A DNA stretch of 32,191 bases from Mycobacterium sp. (GCF_004298145.1 NZ_SCRH01000073.1:1-32191); one strand, 5' to 3'; shown: positions 14,810 to 22,771, counted from the first letter of the stretch. Notes: a model not told the origin generated them from the letters alone. Program-made: numbers and translations.

Positions 14810-15904
14810 TCAGCGCAATTCGTCACCCTTGACCAGCACAACCAACGCCTGGGGAATCCGCATCGGCTCGGGTGCGCTTGACAGGCGCTCGGCGACCGCG
14901 CTCTGCAGCTGCTCGGCGAATTGCGCGGCCCGCGCGTCGTGGACCCCGCCGTCGAGCGCACCCACCAGTGCGGGGAACAGCGCGGACCGCGCGAAGGCCG
15001 CCCACTGCGCCCCGAAAGCCCGCGCGTCGTGATCCAACTGGAAACGCGCCCAGAATCGATCCTCGGCGTTGAAGATCTCGAGGTGCTCGACCATCAGGCC
15101 TTCGAACCGCCCCTTGGGCGCGAACGGGGCACGAAAATCCTTCTCACTGCGGGCAAACGTGGGAATAGTCATGCGCCGCAGCTCATCTGACCGCAGCAGC
15201 CCGTCGCGCGCCAGATCGTCCAGCGTCCCGACGAGGGCGTCGAGCAATGGGGCGAAGCCCGCCGTCCGGTCCTCGTCGGCCGCCAGCGTCAACGCCACCA
15301 ACCGGCCCTCGGGGGCCAGTTCCCGGCCGCGGAACGCGACGAAGTTATGCCAGTCCAGCGCGGCCTGATCGGAATACGCCGAGCGCGCCGAGTCGTCGTC
15401 GCTGCACGACACGTGTATGTGATCGGGTATCTCGCAGGGCGTTCGGCTCAACCACTGGGTTGCCCAGGACGTCCAGCCCAGGTTGACGGTCTTGGACGGC
15501 ACAATCTGGTTGTAGAACGACCGGCCGATCGCCGACGTGAACGTGGACGCGTCGAACTGCAGGTAACTTTCCGGATCGTCGGCCACCGTGTCGAACAGCG
15601 CCGTGAAGTCGTTGCGCGGAACGTCGGTGTGCACCACCAGGATTGCGTGATCGTGGCGGGTGCGCCGCCGCAACACCGCGATGGCCGCCGACAGCGGCTT
15701 GAGTGAATTGTGACCGTTGGCGGCGCCGTAGTCCGCGATGACGATCGGCTGTGGGGCCTTGGGCAGCCCGACTTGCTCCGCGGCCCGCTCGAACTCCGCG
15801 ATCGCCTTCGCCAAACCGGCGGCCCGCAGCCGCGATGCCTCGCTGTAGGTCGGCTCGGGGCGGACCACAATGCTCGATTCGGGCATCCGTGGTTCGGGCG
15901 GCAT
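14810..15904 (-). CDS. SABATH-family carboxyl methyltransferase, probable fatty acid O-methyltransferase
   Basis: The 364-residue product has the signatures of the plant-like SABATH methyltransferases. These are the SAM-binding Ala-Asp-Tyr-Gly-Ala-Ala-Asn-Gly-His-Asn-Ser (from Asp58), the Asp-Val-Pro-Arg-Asn-Asp-Phe-x-x-Leu-Phe loop, and Trp-Thr-Ser-Trp-Ala-Thr-Gln-Trp-Leu-Ser near the acceptor site. These enzymes methylate carboxyl groups with S-adenosylmethionine. A mycobacterial member (from M. marinum) has been characterised as a fatty acid O-methyltransferase, so free fatty acids are the likely substrate. I chose the ATG at 15902-15904. A TTG at 15950-15952, next to the upstream stop, would add 16 residues, and an ATG at 15884-15886 is also possible. 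It is the last gene of the mscR operon. Confidence 0.83.
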   Translation of the reverse strand: MPPEPRMPESSIVVRPEPTYSEASRLRAAGLAKAIAEFERAAEQVGLPKAPQPIVIADYGAANGHNSLKPLSAAIAVLRRRTRHDHAILVVHTDVPRNDFTALFDTVADDPESYLQFDASTFTSAIGRSFYNQIVPSKTVNLGWTSWATQWLSRTPCEIPDHIHVSCSDDDSARSAYSDQAALDWHNFVAFRGRELAPEGRLVALTLAADEDRTAGFAPLLDALVGTLDDLARDGLLRSDELRRMTIPTFARSEKDFRAPFAPKGRFEGLMVEHLEIFNAEDRFWARFQLDHDARAFGAQWAAFARSALFPALVGALDGGVHDARAAQFAEQLQSAVAERLSSAPEPMRIPQALVVLVKGDELR

Positions 15905-15952
15905 ACGGCCAACGATAGTGGCTGGGCTGGTGGCCAGTTCGGCTTGGCGCAA

Positions 15953-16588
15953 TCAGTGGCCGCGAGCCACCCACTCCTCGTAGTGCACGATCTCGTCGCC
16001 GACGGTGGTGCTGTCGCCGTGGCCGGTATGCACGACGGTGTCGCCGGGGAGGGTACCGAGCCGGCCGGAGATCGACTGCAGGATCGTGGGGAAGTCCGAA
16101 TAGGAGCGCCCCGTCGCGCCCGGCCCGCCGGAGAACAGGGTGTCCCCGCTGAACACCACACCGAGTTCGGGGGCGTACCAGCACACCGAGCCGGGGGAGT
16201 GCCCCGGCGTGTGCAGCGCCAGCAGCTCGGTGCCGGCGACATCGATCGTGTCCCCGTCGGCGATCGTGCGGAAGTCTTTGTCCGGGTGAGTCATTCGCCA
16301 CAACACGTCGTCGGCTGGGTGCAGCAGCACCGGTGCGTCCAGGGCCGCGCCCAATTCGGGGGCCACCGTGACGTGGTCGTTGTGTCCGTGTGTGCACACC
16401 ACCGCGACCACATTGCGCTTACCCACCGCGGTCAAGATCGGCTCGGCGGTGTGCGCCGCGTCGAACACCACGACGTCGGAGTCGTCGCCGACGATCCAGA
16501 TGTTGTTGTCGACTTCCCAACTGCCGCCGTCGAGTTCGAATGTTCCGTGGGTGACCAGGCGTTCGACGGCTTTGTCCGAGGCCGTCAT
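15953..16588 (-). CDS. Metallo-beta-lactamase-fold hydrolase (glyoxalase II-like)
   Basis: The 211-residue protein carries the full metal site of the fold: His67-x-His69-x-Asp71-His72, His130 in Thr-Pro-Gly-His-Ser, Asp149 in Ser-Gly-Asp-Thr, and a final His near 190. This is the glyoxalase II-like thioesterase type, binding two metal ions. Its ATG overlaps the mscR stop by one base (TGATG), so it is translationally coupled. M. tuberculosis has the same pair (Rv2259-Rv2260). Because MscR oxidises the formaldehyde adduct of mycothiol, this enzyme may hydrolyse S-formylmycothiol or another mycothiol thioester; that is inferred from context. It is cytosolic, with no signal peptide. Confidence 0.88.
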   Translation of the reverse strand: MTASDKAVERLVTHGTFELDGGSWEVDNNIWIVGDDSDVVVFDAAHTAEPILTAVGKRNVVAVVCTHGHNDHVTVAPELGAALDAPVLLHPADDVLWRMTHPDKDFRTIADGDTIDVAGTELLALHTPGHSPGSVCWYAPELGVVFSGDTLFSGGPGATGRSYSDFPTILQSISGRLGTLPGDTVVHTGHGDSTTVGDEIVHYEEWVARGH

Positions 16589-17673
16589 CAGAGCACCACC
16601 ACCGAGCGCAGCACGTTGCCCCCGTGCATCTTGTGGAATGCCTCTTCGACGTCGCCGAGGCCGATGCGCTCGGAGACGAACTGCTCGAGCGGAAGCCGGC
16701 CCTGCAGGTACAGGTCGATCAACGTGGGGAAGTCGCGTTCGGGCAGGCAGTCGCCGTACCACGACGACTTCAGCGAGCCGCCGTGGCTGAAGAAATCCAC
16801 CAGCGGCATGTCCAGGGTCATGTCGGGGGTCGGAACGCCCACCAGCACAACGGTTCCGGCTAGGTCACGGGCGTAGAAGGCCTGCTTGTACGTTTCGGGC
16901 CGGCCCACCGCGTCGATCACCACGTTCGCGCCGAACCCGTCGGTGAGATCCTGGATCGTCTTGACCACGTCAAATTCGCGGGCATTGACGGTGTGCGTGG
17001 CGCCGAATTTGCGGGCCCAGTCCAGTTTGGTGTTGTCGGTGTCCACGGCGATGATGCGCCGCGCGCCCACCAACGCCGCCCCGGCGATCGCGGCATCGCC
17101 CACGCCGCCGCAGCCGATCACCGCGACGGTGTCGTCACGAGTGATGGCGCCGGTGTTGATCGCCGCACCCAGTCCGGCCATCACGCCGCAGCCCAGCAGC
17201 CCGGCGACCGCGGGGTCGGCGGCGGGATTGACCTTGGTGCACTGGCCGGCGGCGACCAGCGTCTTGTCGGCGAAGGCCCCGATGCCCAGGGCGGGGGTGA
17301 GCTCGGTGCCGTCGGTCAGGGTCATTTTCTGGGTGGCGTTGAAGGTGTCGAAGCACAGGTGCGGGCGGCCGCGTTTGCAGGCCCGGCACTGACCGCACAC
17401 CGCGCGCCAGTTCAGGATCACGAAGTCGCCCGGGGCCACGGCGGTCACCCCCGGGCCGACGGCCTCGATGGTGCCGGCGGCCTCGTGGCCGAGCAGAAAC
17501 GGGTACTCGTCGTTGATGCCGCCCTCGCGGTAGGTCAGGTCGGTGTGGCACACCCCGCAGGCGATGACGTCGACCAAAGCCTCTCCGGGTCCGGGATCGG
17601 GAACGACGATGTCCACCAGTTCGACGGGTTCGCCCTTCTTACGTGAAATCACACCGCGCACTGTCTGACTCAT
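16588..17673 (-). CDS. mscR: S-nitrosomycothiol reductase / mycothiol-dependent formaldehyde dehydrogenase
   Basis: This 361-residue zinc-dependent class III-type alcohol dehydrogenase matches M. tuberculosis MscR (Rv2259) in length and nearly throughout, as I remember it. It reduces S-nitrosomycothiol and oxidises the formaldehyde-mycothiol adduct with NAD, protecting against nitrosative and aldehyde stress. Visible are the catalytic zinc ligand in Gly-Val-Cys-His-Thr-Asp (Cys42), Gly-His-Glu in the second ligand motif, the four-cysteine structural zinc lobe (Cys-x-x-Cys-x-x-Cys then Cys), and the NAD motif Gly-Cys-Gly-Gly-Val-Gly. The ATG at 17671-17673 has GGAG just upstream; a longer frame to 17922 runs into the divergent gene and is not used. 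It heads a three-gene operon. Confidence 0.95.
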   Translation of the reverse strand: MSQTVRGVISRKKGEPVELVDIVVPDPGPGEALVDVIACGVCHTDLTYREGGINDEYPFLLGHEAAGTIEAVGPGVTAVAPGDFVILNWRAVCGQCRACKRGRPHLCFDTFNATQKMTLTDGTELTPALGIGAFADKTLVAAGQCTKVNPAADPAVAGLLGCGVMAGLGAAINTGAITRDDTVAVIGCGGVGDAAIAGAALVGARRIIAVDTDNTKLDWARKFGATHTVNAREFDVVKTIQDLTDGFGANVVIDAVGRPETYKQAFYARDLAGTVVLVGVPTPDMTLDMPLVDFFSHGGSLKSSWYGDCLPERDFPTLIDLYLQGRLPLEQFVSERIGLGDVEEAFHKMHGGNVLRSVVVL

Positions 17674-17752
17674 GGGCTCCAACCTAGGCGTTCGCCGCCA
17701 TACATCTCGCGGCGGGCCGTCCACCCATCGGGCCGGTGTAGCGTCGCAGGAC

Positions 17753-18823
17753 GTGACGGCTTGGGAGACCACCGAAGAATTCACCGGACGCATCGCCGCG
17801 ACGCTCGACGGCGCCAGCCTCACGATCTTGCTGAGCATTGGGCACCAGACCGGTCTGCTGGACACGATGGCCGGGCTCGCGCCGGCCACCAGCGCGCAGA
17901 TCGCCGACGCCGCCGGCCTCAACGAGCGCTACGTCCGCGAGTGGCTGGGCGGCATGACCACCGGGCACGTCGTCGACTACGACCCCGACACCGCCACCTA
18001 CTCGCTGCCCGCCCACCGCGCGGGAGTGCTGACGCGTGCGGCCGGGCCCCAGAACCTCGCCGTGGTGGCCCAATTCCTGCCGCTGCTCGGCGAGGTCGAG
18101 CAGAAGATCGTCGGCTGCTTCCGGGCGGGCGGCGGGCTGCCCTACAGCGAATTTCCGCGCTTCCACCAGCTGATGGCCGAGGAGAGCGGCGCGGTGTTCG
18201 ACGCCACGCTCGTCGACGTCGTGCTGCCGTTGGTGGACGGCCTTCCCGACCGCCTGCGCGCGGGAGCCGACGTGGCGGATTTCGGCTGCGGCAGCGGGCA
18301 CGCCATCAACGTGATGGCGCAGGCGTTCGGCGCCAGCCGCTTCACCGGCATCGACTTTTCCGAACAGGCCATCGCCACCGGCATCCGCGAGGCCGCCGAC
18401 CGCGGTCTGACGAACGCCGCCTTCGAAAGCCACAACCTCGCCGAGTTGGACAAGCCGGACGCCTACGACGTCATCACCGTGTTCGACGCCATCCACGATC
18501 AGGCTCAGCCGGCGCGGGTTTTGGAGAACATCTACCGGGCGCTGCGCCCCGGTGGTGTTCTGCTGATGGCCGACATCAAGGCGTCGAGCCGGCTCGAGGA
18601 GAACGTCGGTGCGCCGATGAGCACCTACCTGTACACGACGTCGTTGATGCACTGCATGACGGTGTCGCTGGCGTTGGACGGCGCCGGACTGGGCACCGCC
18701 TGGGGAACGCAACTGGCCGTCAAGATGCTCGGCGACGCCGGATTCGACGACGTGCGGGTCGCCGAGATCGAGGCGGACCCGATCAACAACTACTACCTGG
18801 CCTTCAAGCGGGCCGGGCAGTGA
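17753..18823 (+). CDS. Rv2258c-like SAM-dependent methyltransferase with winged-helix N-terminus
   Basis: The 356-residue product is homologous to M. tuberculosis Rv2258c, whose structure is known. It has an N-terminal winged-helix dimerisation domain (about residues 15-100), often mistaken for a transcription regulator, and a C-terminal class I methyltransferase domain. Motif I is Val-Ala-Asp-Phe-Gly-Cys-Gly-Ser-Gly-His near residue 176, and a later Phe-Asp-Ala-Ile-His-Asp-Gln lies where the acceptor site begins. The small-molecule substrate is unknown. The GTG at 17753-17755 with AGGA upstream gives the family length; the upstream 27 codons overlap the divergent mscR leader. The stop overlaps the start of the next gene (GTGA). 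Confidence 0.87.
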   Translation: MTAWETTEEFTGRIAATLDGASLTILLSIGHQTGLLDTMAGLAPATSAQIADAAGLNERYVREWLGGMTTGHVVDYDPDTATYSLPAHRAGVLTRAAGPQNLAVVAQFLPLLGEVEQKIVGCFRAGGGLPYSEFPRFHQLMAEESGAVFDATLVDVVLPLVDGLPDRLRAGADVADFGCGSGHAINVMAQAFGASRFTGIDFSEQAIATGIREAADRGLTNAAFESHNLAELDKPDAYDVITVFDAIHDQAQPARVLENIYRALRPGGVLLMADIKASSRLEENVGAPMSTYLYTTSLMHCMTVSLALDGAGLGTAWGTQLAVKMLGDAGFDDVRVAEIEADPINNYYLAFKRAGQ

Positions 18824-19644
18824 CGCGCGATGTCCTGGAGGTCTTAGCCGACTGGCCGGTGCAGGCCGCCGCCGCCGCCGTCATCGGGCCCGGCGGCGTG
18901 CTGGCCGGCCACGGCGACACCGAGCGGGTGTTCGAGCTGGCCTCGGTGACCAAGCCGCTCGCGGCGCGCGCCGTGCACGTCGCCATCGAGGAAGGCGCCG
19001 TCGACCTCGACACCGCCGCCGGCCCGCCCGGTTCCACCATCCGCCACCTGCTGGCGCACGCCTCGGGTTTATCGATGCACTCCGAGAAGGTGCTGGCCGC
19101 CCCCGGCGCCCGGCGCATCTACTCCAACCAGGGCTTCACCGTGCTGGGCCAGACGGTGGAACGCGAGACCGGCATCGACTTCGCCCGCTATCTGACCGAG
19201 GCGGTGTGCGAACCGCTCGGCATGGCGACAACACGCCTCGACGGGGGCGCGGTGGCCGCCGGGTTCGGCGCGACGTCGACCGTGACGGACCTTGCCGTGT
19301 TCGCGGGGGACCTGCTGCGCCCGTCCACGGTCTCGCAGCGGCTGCATGCCGAGGCCACGACGGTGCAGTTTCCGGGTCTGGACGGCGTTTTGCCCGGATA
19401 CGGGGTGCAGCGGCCCAACGATTGGGGGCTGGGTTTTGAGCTCCGGGACACGAAATCGCCGCACTGGACGGGAGCGCGGAACTCGGCGCGAACGTACGGC
19501 CATTTCGGCCAAACAGGCGGGTTCATCTGGGCAGATCCGGAGATCGAGCTGGCGCTGGTGGTGCTCACGGACCGCAATTTCGGGGAGTGGGCGCTGCGGC
19601 CGTGGCCGGCGATTTCCGACGCCGTGATAGCCGCGTACAGCTAA
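18820..19644 (+). CDS. Serine beta-lactamase-fold hydrolase (class C / esterase type)
   Basis: The 274-residue protein has the three active-site motifs of the penicillin-binding-protein fold: Ser42-Val-Thr-Lys45, Tyr101-Ser-Asn103, and His228-Phe-Gly-x-Thr-Gly-Gly in place of Lys-Thr-Gly. The latter pattern is common in family VIII esterases and DD-peptidase-like enzymes. It lacks a signal peptide, so a cytosolic esterase is more likely than a secreted beta-lactamase. It corresponds to Rv2257c by position. The GTG start overlaps the methyltransferase stop, so the two are made together, possibly acting on the same small molecule (methylation and ester cleavage). The much longer open frame upstream is an artefact of GC-rich coding DNA. 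Confidence 0.87.
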   Translation: MTRDVLEVLADWPVQAAAAAVIGPGGVLAGHGDTERVFELASVTKPLAARAVHVAIEEGAVDLDTAAGPPGSTIRHLLAHASGLSMHSEKVLAAPGARRIYSNQGFTVLGQTVERETGIDFARYLTEAVCEPLGMATTRLDGGAVAAGFGATSTVTDLAVFAGDLLRPSTVSQRLHAEATTVQFPGLDGVLPGYGVQRPNDWGLGFELRDTKSPHWTGARNSARTYGHFGQTGGFIWADPEIELALVVLTDRNFGEWALRPWPAISDAVIAAYS

Positions 19645-19796
19645 TTCGCACAGCACACTAGCGCAACACGGGTATCACAGGGCACAATAGACACGCACGA
19701 CACAGAAAAAATCGAAGACTTCGCACAAGCTGTCCTGCTTGCCGGGTCCACAGGTCGTTGGGGAAGACGTCCCTCGTGGAACCGAAGGAGCAGGAA
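19645..19796. other. Short intergenic region before the DUF3145 gene
   Basis: These 152 bases separate two genes on the same strand. They include a less GC-rich stretch around 19655-19735 (CACAATAGAC near 19682 could be a -10 region), which suggests that the DUF3145 gene has its own promoter. I see no small gene. Confidence 0.45.
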
Positions 19797-20309
19797 ATGC
19801 GAGCGTCGAATCAATTCGCCGACGTGACGACTGGCGTGGTGTACGTGCACGCCTCGCCGGCGGCCGTGTGCCCGCATGTCGAGTGGGCGTTGTCGTCGAC
19901 CCTGGGGGCCAAGGCGAACCTGAACTGGACGCCCCAGCCGGCGATGCCAGGTCAGCTGCGTGCGGTCACCAACTGGGTCGGTCCCGTCGGCACCGGCGCC
20001 AAGCTGGCCAACGCGTTGCGCTCGTGGTCCGTGCTGCGGTTCGAGGTCACCGAGGATCCCAGTCCCGGAGTCGACGGCCATCGCTTCAGCCACACCCCGC
20101 AACTGGGTCTGTGGACCGGGGCGATGAGCGCCAACGGCGACATCATGGTCGGGGAGATGCGGCTGCGGGCGATGATGGCCCAGGGCGCCGACACGCTGGC
20201 CGCCGAATTGGATTCCGTGCTCGGAACGGCCTGGGACGAGGCGCTCGAGGCGTACCGCGACGGCGGCGACGGCGGCGAGGTGAGCTGGCAGAGCCGGGGC
20301 GTCGGTTAG
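19797..20309 (+). CDS. DUF3145 actinobacterial protein
   Basis: The 170-residue product matches the actinobacteria-specific DUF3145 family (Rv2256c by position). Typical segments are an N-terminal Gly-Val-Val-Tyr-Val-His-Ala-Ser-Pro, a central Trp-x-x-Gln-Pro and Leu-Arg-Phe-Glu-Val-Thr-Glu-Asp, and a C-terminal helix with Trp-Asp-Glu-Ala-Leu-Glu-Ala-Tyr-Arg. No enzymatic motif, signal peptide or membrane helix is visible, and the family's function is unknown. The ATG at 19797-19799 follows AAGGAG at good spacing; a TTG at 19758 would add 13 residues without family similarity. A strong hairpin follows the gene. Confidence 0.88.
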   Translation: MRASNQFADVTTGVVYVHASPAAVCPHVEWALSSTLGAKANLNWTPQPAMPGQLRAVTNWVGPVGTGAKLANALRSWSVLRFEVTEDPSPGVDGHRFSHTPQLGLWTGAMSANGDIMVGEMRLRAMMAQGADTLAAELDSVLGTAWDEALEAYRDGGDGGEVSWQSRGVG

Positions 20310-20342
20310 GTTTCCCGGCGAGCTGACGCTTACGCGCCCAAC

Positions 20343-20378
20343 AAAAGCCCCCGAAAATCGCAATTTTCGGGGGCTTTT
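20343..20378. terminator. Strong intrinsic terminator, probably bidirectional
   Basis: A perfect 16-bp stem (20343-20358 with 20363-20378) with a CGCA loop contains a GC core flanked by an A tract on one side and a T tract on the other. It starts 33 bases after the DUF3145 stop. This is one of the few classical T-tailed terminators in the window. Confidence 0.9.
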
Positions 20379-20558
20379 GCGGCTCTCGCCCGCGGGGTGA
20401 TGTTGCCCGACCGGTGCCGCGGTCACGGGCGGAAGTTCGGTGGCGAGTTTGGGTTGATCGCGCGCCCGCTTTCGCCGCCGGTTCGGCCGTCCTGCTTACC
20501 ACCCCTCTCGGGCGGCAAACTGCTAATATAAAGGACGTATATCCGGTAAATAGGTGGG
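20379..20558 (+). promoter_or_regulatory. Leader and probable promoter of the winged-helix regulator
   Basis: After the terminator comes GC-rich DNA, then an abrupt AT-rich stretch at 20521-20552. It contains TAATAT (20524-20529), a plausible -10 region 30 bases before the ATG. The imperfect dyad GGA-CGTATA-TCC that follows could be an autoregulatory site. Inferred from composition and position. Confidence 0.4.
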
Positions 20559-21326
20559 ATGGCAGGTGGCGAGGTGGACGGCGAAACAGACGCGCCGGTG
20601 AGGCGGCCACAACCAGATCGGCTGCCTCGCAACCGGCAACGCGAACGGGTGCTGGCGTTGGTGCGCGAACACGAAGGTGCCGTCGACGCCGTAGAGCTGG
20701 CCTCGGAAATGGGTTTGCATATCACGACCGTGCGGTTTCATCTGGACGCCCTGTGTGACGAGGAGTTGATCGTGCGCACCAAGATGAACCGGCCCGGCCG
20801 CGGTCGCCCCCGCACCGGCTATCGAGCGGTCGAGACGGGCATGGACTATCGGACTCTGGCCGAGATCCTGGCGATGGAGTTGGGCCGGACGGAGGAGACG
20901 CGCGGGCTCCGTGCGCAGCGTGCCGGACGGAAATGGGCCAGCCGGATCGTGGTTCCCCGGGAGGACGCGGAGGCCGACACCGGCGACGTGCTCGACCGGG
21001 TGGCGGCGGACACCGCCCGGGCTTTCACGCGGTTGGGGTTCGGCCCTGAACTCGTCGCGGCGGCAGAGCCGGCGCCGCCACCCGCTGACGGTGACCAGAC
21101 GGCCGGGCGGGAGCGGACCATTCGGATGCGCGCCTGCCCGGTCAGGGATCTGGCCAGGTCCCACCCCGAGGTGGCGTGCGGGGTGCATCTGGGGTTGCTG
21201 CAAGGCATGCTCGACAATGCACCCGACGAAAAAGGCCGGCCGGTGTCCCCACACCCGGCGATGCAGGCTCACCTCGAGCCGTTGGTCGAGCCCCAACTGT
21301 GTGTGGCCAGGCTGGTGGCGAGGTGA
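20559..21326 (+). CDS. Winged-helix regulator with conserved cysteines (SufR/DeoR-like)
   Basis: The 255-residue protein has an N-terminal winged helix (residues about 28-90). Its recognition helix is His-Ile-Thr-Thr-Val-Arg-Phe-His-Leu-Asp and its wing is Gly-Arg-Gly-Arg-Pro-Arg-Thr-Gly-Tyr. The C-terminal domain carries Cys193, Cys207 (13 residues between) and Cys248. The segment Cys-Pro-x9-His/Pro-Glu-x2-Cys-Gly-x-His-x-Gly-Leu resembles SufR-type regulators that bind an iron-sulphur cluster, although the spacing to the last cysteine differs. It may therefore sense iron-sulphur status, redox state or a metal. It is translationally coupled (GTGA) to the DUF488 gene. The target genes are unknown. 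Confidence 0.78.
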   Translation: MAGGEVDGETDAPVRRPQPDRLPRNRQRERVLALVREHEGAVDAVELASEMGLHITTVRFHLDALCDEELIVRTKMNRPGRGRPRTGYRAVETGMDYRTLAEILAMELGRTEETRGLRAQRAGRKWASRIVVPREDAEADTGDVLDRVAADTARAFTRLGFGPELVAAAEPAPPPADGDQTAGRERTIRMRACPVRDLARSHPEVACGVHLGLLQGMLDNAPDEKGRPVSPHPAMQAHLEPLVEPQLCVARLVAR

Positions 21327-21691
21327 GTGACGTCCACGTGCGCCGGATCTACGACGCGGCGACACCCGGTGACGGCACCAGGGTTTTGGTGGACCGGATC
21401 TGGCCCCGCGGCATCAGCAAAGCCAGGGCGAATCTGGATGAGTGGTGCAAGCAGATCGCTCCATCCACCGAACTGCGAAAGTGGTACCACCACGATCCGA
21501 AGTTGTTCGACGAATTCGTCCGCCGCTACCGTGACGAGTTGACGGATTCCGGCCGCGCAGAAGCACTGGCGCATCTGCATGGCTTGATGAAACGGCGGAC
21601 ATTGACGCTGCTGACCGCCTCCAAAGCCGTCGATATCAGCGAGGCCGCGGTCCTCGCCGATCTCCTGGCCACCGATTCGGGCAAGGACTGA
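21323..21691 (+). CDS. DUF488 (YeaO-like) protein
   Basis: The 122-residue product shows the DUF488 hallmarks: Arg-Ile-Tyr-Asp near the start, Val-Asp-Arg-Ile-Trp-Pro-Arg-Gly (residues about 22-29), Trp-x-x-x-Ile-Ala-Pro-Ser, and Leu-Arg-Lys-Trp-Tyr-His-His-Asp followed by Phe-x-x-Phe-x-x-Arg-Tyr. Small stand-alone members are common in bacteria and have no firmly known role; stress or metal-related functions have been suggested. The GTG start overlaps the regulator's stop, so the protein is produced together with that regulator. There is no signal peptide. Confidence 0.85.
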   Translation: MSDVHVRRIYDAATPGDGTRVLVDRIWPRGISKARANLDEWCKQIAPSTELRKWYHHDPKLFDEFVRRYRDELTDSGRAEALAHLHGLMKRRTLTLLTASKAVDISEAAVLADLLATDSGKD

Positions 21692-21736
21692 CCCGTCCAA
21701 CGACAAGGCCGGGCCGACTATGGAACCCGCGGACGG

Positions 21737-22225
21737 CTAGGCCGGTTCGCAGATCACCACCGGGATCACCCGGTCGGTCCACGATTGGTATCTGCCCCAC
21801 CGCGGGTTGTGCGCGATAAGTCGCGGCCAGAGTCGCGCGCGTTCCGTCTCGTCGGCGACCCGGGCATGCATGTTGCGAGTCTGCCCTCGGATCTGAACGC
21901 GCACATCGGGATTGGCGCGAAGGTTCAGAAACCACATTGGGTGTCTGGGCAGACCGCCCTGTGACGCCACCAGAACCAGTCGGGCGCCGTCGGCCATGAA
22001 AATCAGTGGGGTGGTTCGGGATAACCCGCTCTTGCGGCCGGTGGTGGTCAACAGGCACAGCGGGAGCCCCAACTCGTGGCCGGCAACGCGGCCATCGGTG
22101 GCGCGATAAATCGCCACATTCGCCTTGGAAATCCGTTTCAGGAGCCGCGGAGCCAGAGCGGAAATCAGGAAAGGGGGCCGCTTGGGTGCGGCCCCCCGAG
22201 TAGCAGTGGGCCAACGCCAGATCAT
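21737..22225 (-). CDS. Deazaflavin (F420)-dependent nitroreductase-family protein
   Basis: The 162-residue protein belongs to the Ddn-like split-barrel family. It shows Leu-Leu-Thr-Thr-Thr-Gly-Arg-Lys-Ser-Gly, the F420-phosphate-binding segment, then Thr-Pro-Leu-Ile-Phe, Val-Ala-Ser-Gln-Gly-Gly, His-Pro-x-Trp-Phe-x-Asn-Leu-x-Ala-Asn-Pro, and a C-terminal Arg-x-Ile-Pro-Val-Val-Ile-Cys. These enzymes use reduced F420 to reduce quinones or nitro-compounds at the membrane. I chose the ATG at 22223-22225, which follows AAGGA by 7 bases; the longer frame has no family similarity. The M. tuberculosis prodrug activator Ddn is a relative, but equivalence is not implied. Confidence 0.88.
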   Translation of the reverse strand: MIWRWPTATRGAAPKRPPFLISALAPRLLKRISKANVAIYRATDGRVAGHELGLPLCLLTTTGRKSGLSRTTPLIFMADGARLVLVASQGGLPRHPMWFLNLRANPDVRVQIRGQTRNMHARVADETERARLWPRLIAHNPRWGRYQSWTDRVIPVVICEPA

Positions 22226-22477
22226 TTCTATTCCTTGTTCGAGCCGCGCGCGGATTCCGCTGCGGCAGTCGGTTGGAGTCACCTCGAGGCGGGGGGCCGC
22301 CGGATGGCGGGGGCCTCGCACTCGCATACCCCACGTGCCACCTCGGTAGGTCTTCTTTTAGATGAGTGTAGACCGTTAAAATAGTTTTAGTGCAGGTGCG
22401 CACATCGGGATGTCAACGCCGCGGGTCAGCCATCACGCAAAGGACGCGACGAGTCATTCGGGAAGTAGGAAACGGCC
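22226..22477. promoter_or_regulatory. Divergent promoter region
   Basis: This 252-bp gap between divergent genes contains a distinct AT-rich patch at 22350-22392. TAAAAT at 22377-22382 matches a -10 box at five of six positions on the + strand, giving a leader of roughly 88 bases for the small gene. The same patch forms a 5-bp dyad (TAAAA-TAG-TTTTA, 22377-22389). The 22410-22450 part is unremarkable. Confidence 0.4.
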
Positions 22478-22771
22478 ATGAAAAACATCGAAACCCCCGA
22501 AATCGAAGCACTCGGTGATCACGATTACCTCGTGCGTCTTGCCCAGGACGAGGAACGTGTGACCATCCGGATACGGGCCACGCCAGAGGTCGTCGCGCGC
22601 ATTGCCGGACCCGATACCGACGAAACGCGCGTCATCGCGGCCACCATGGCCTATCTGACTGCGCGTCAGAGCCCCGACGACCTACCAAAGCAACTGGACC
22701 TCGACGACATCATCGCCGCCTACGACGATTACCTCGATGATGTCCGTACCGAGATCGGCAACCCGGGATGA
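22478..22771 (+). CDS. Small acidic protein of unknown function
   Basis: The 97-residue protein matches no family I recognise. It is acidic, with a likely alpha/beta core: a strand around residues 27-33 (Val-Thr-Ile-Arg-Ile-Arg), a helix with Glu-Thr-Arg-Val-Ile-Ala-Ala-Thr-Met-Ala-Tyr-Leu-Thr-Ala-Arg-Gln, and an Asp-rich C-terminus with Asp-Asp-Ile-Ile-Ala-Ala-Tyr-Asp-Asp-Tyr. The C-terminal part resembles small actinobacterial proteins of about 90 residues. A purine-rich GGAAGTAGGAAA lies upstream of the ATG. There is no signal peptide or membrane segment. Standard mycobacterial codon use and the clear start support a real gene. Confidence 0.7.
   Translation: MKNIETPEIEALGDHDYLVRLAQDEERVTIRIRATPEVVARIAGPDTDETRVIAATMAYLTARQSPDDLPKQLDLDDIIAAYDDYLDDVRTEIGNPG

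Noticed and set aside
17761..18819. Upstream extension of the beta-lactamase-fold gene (627-codon frame)
   Set aside because: It lies in another frame of the methyltransferase gene and reads as Arg-rich nonsense; the true start is the GTG at 18820.
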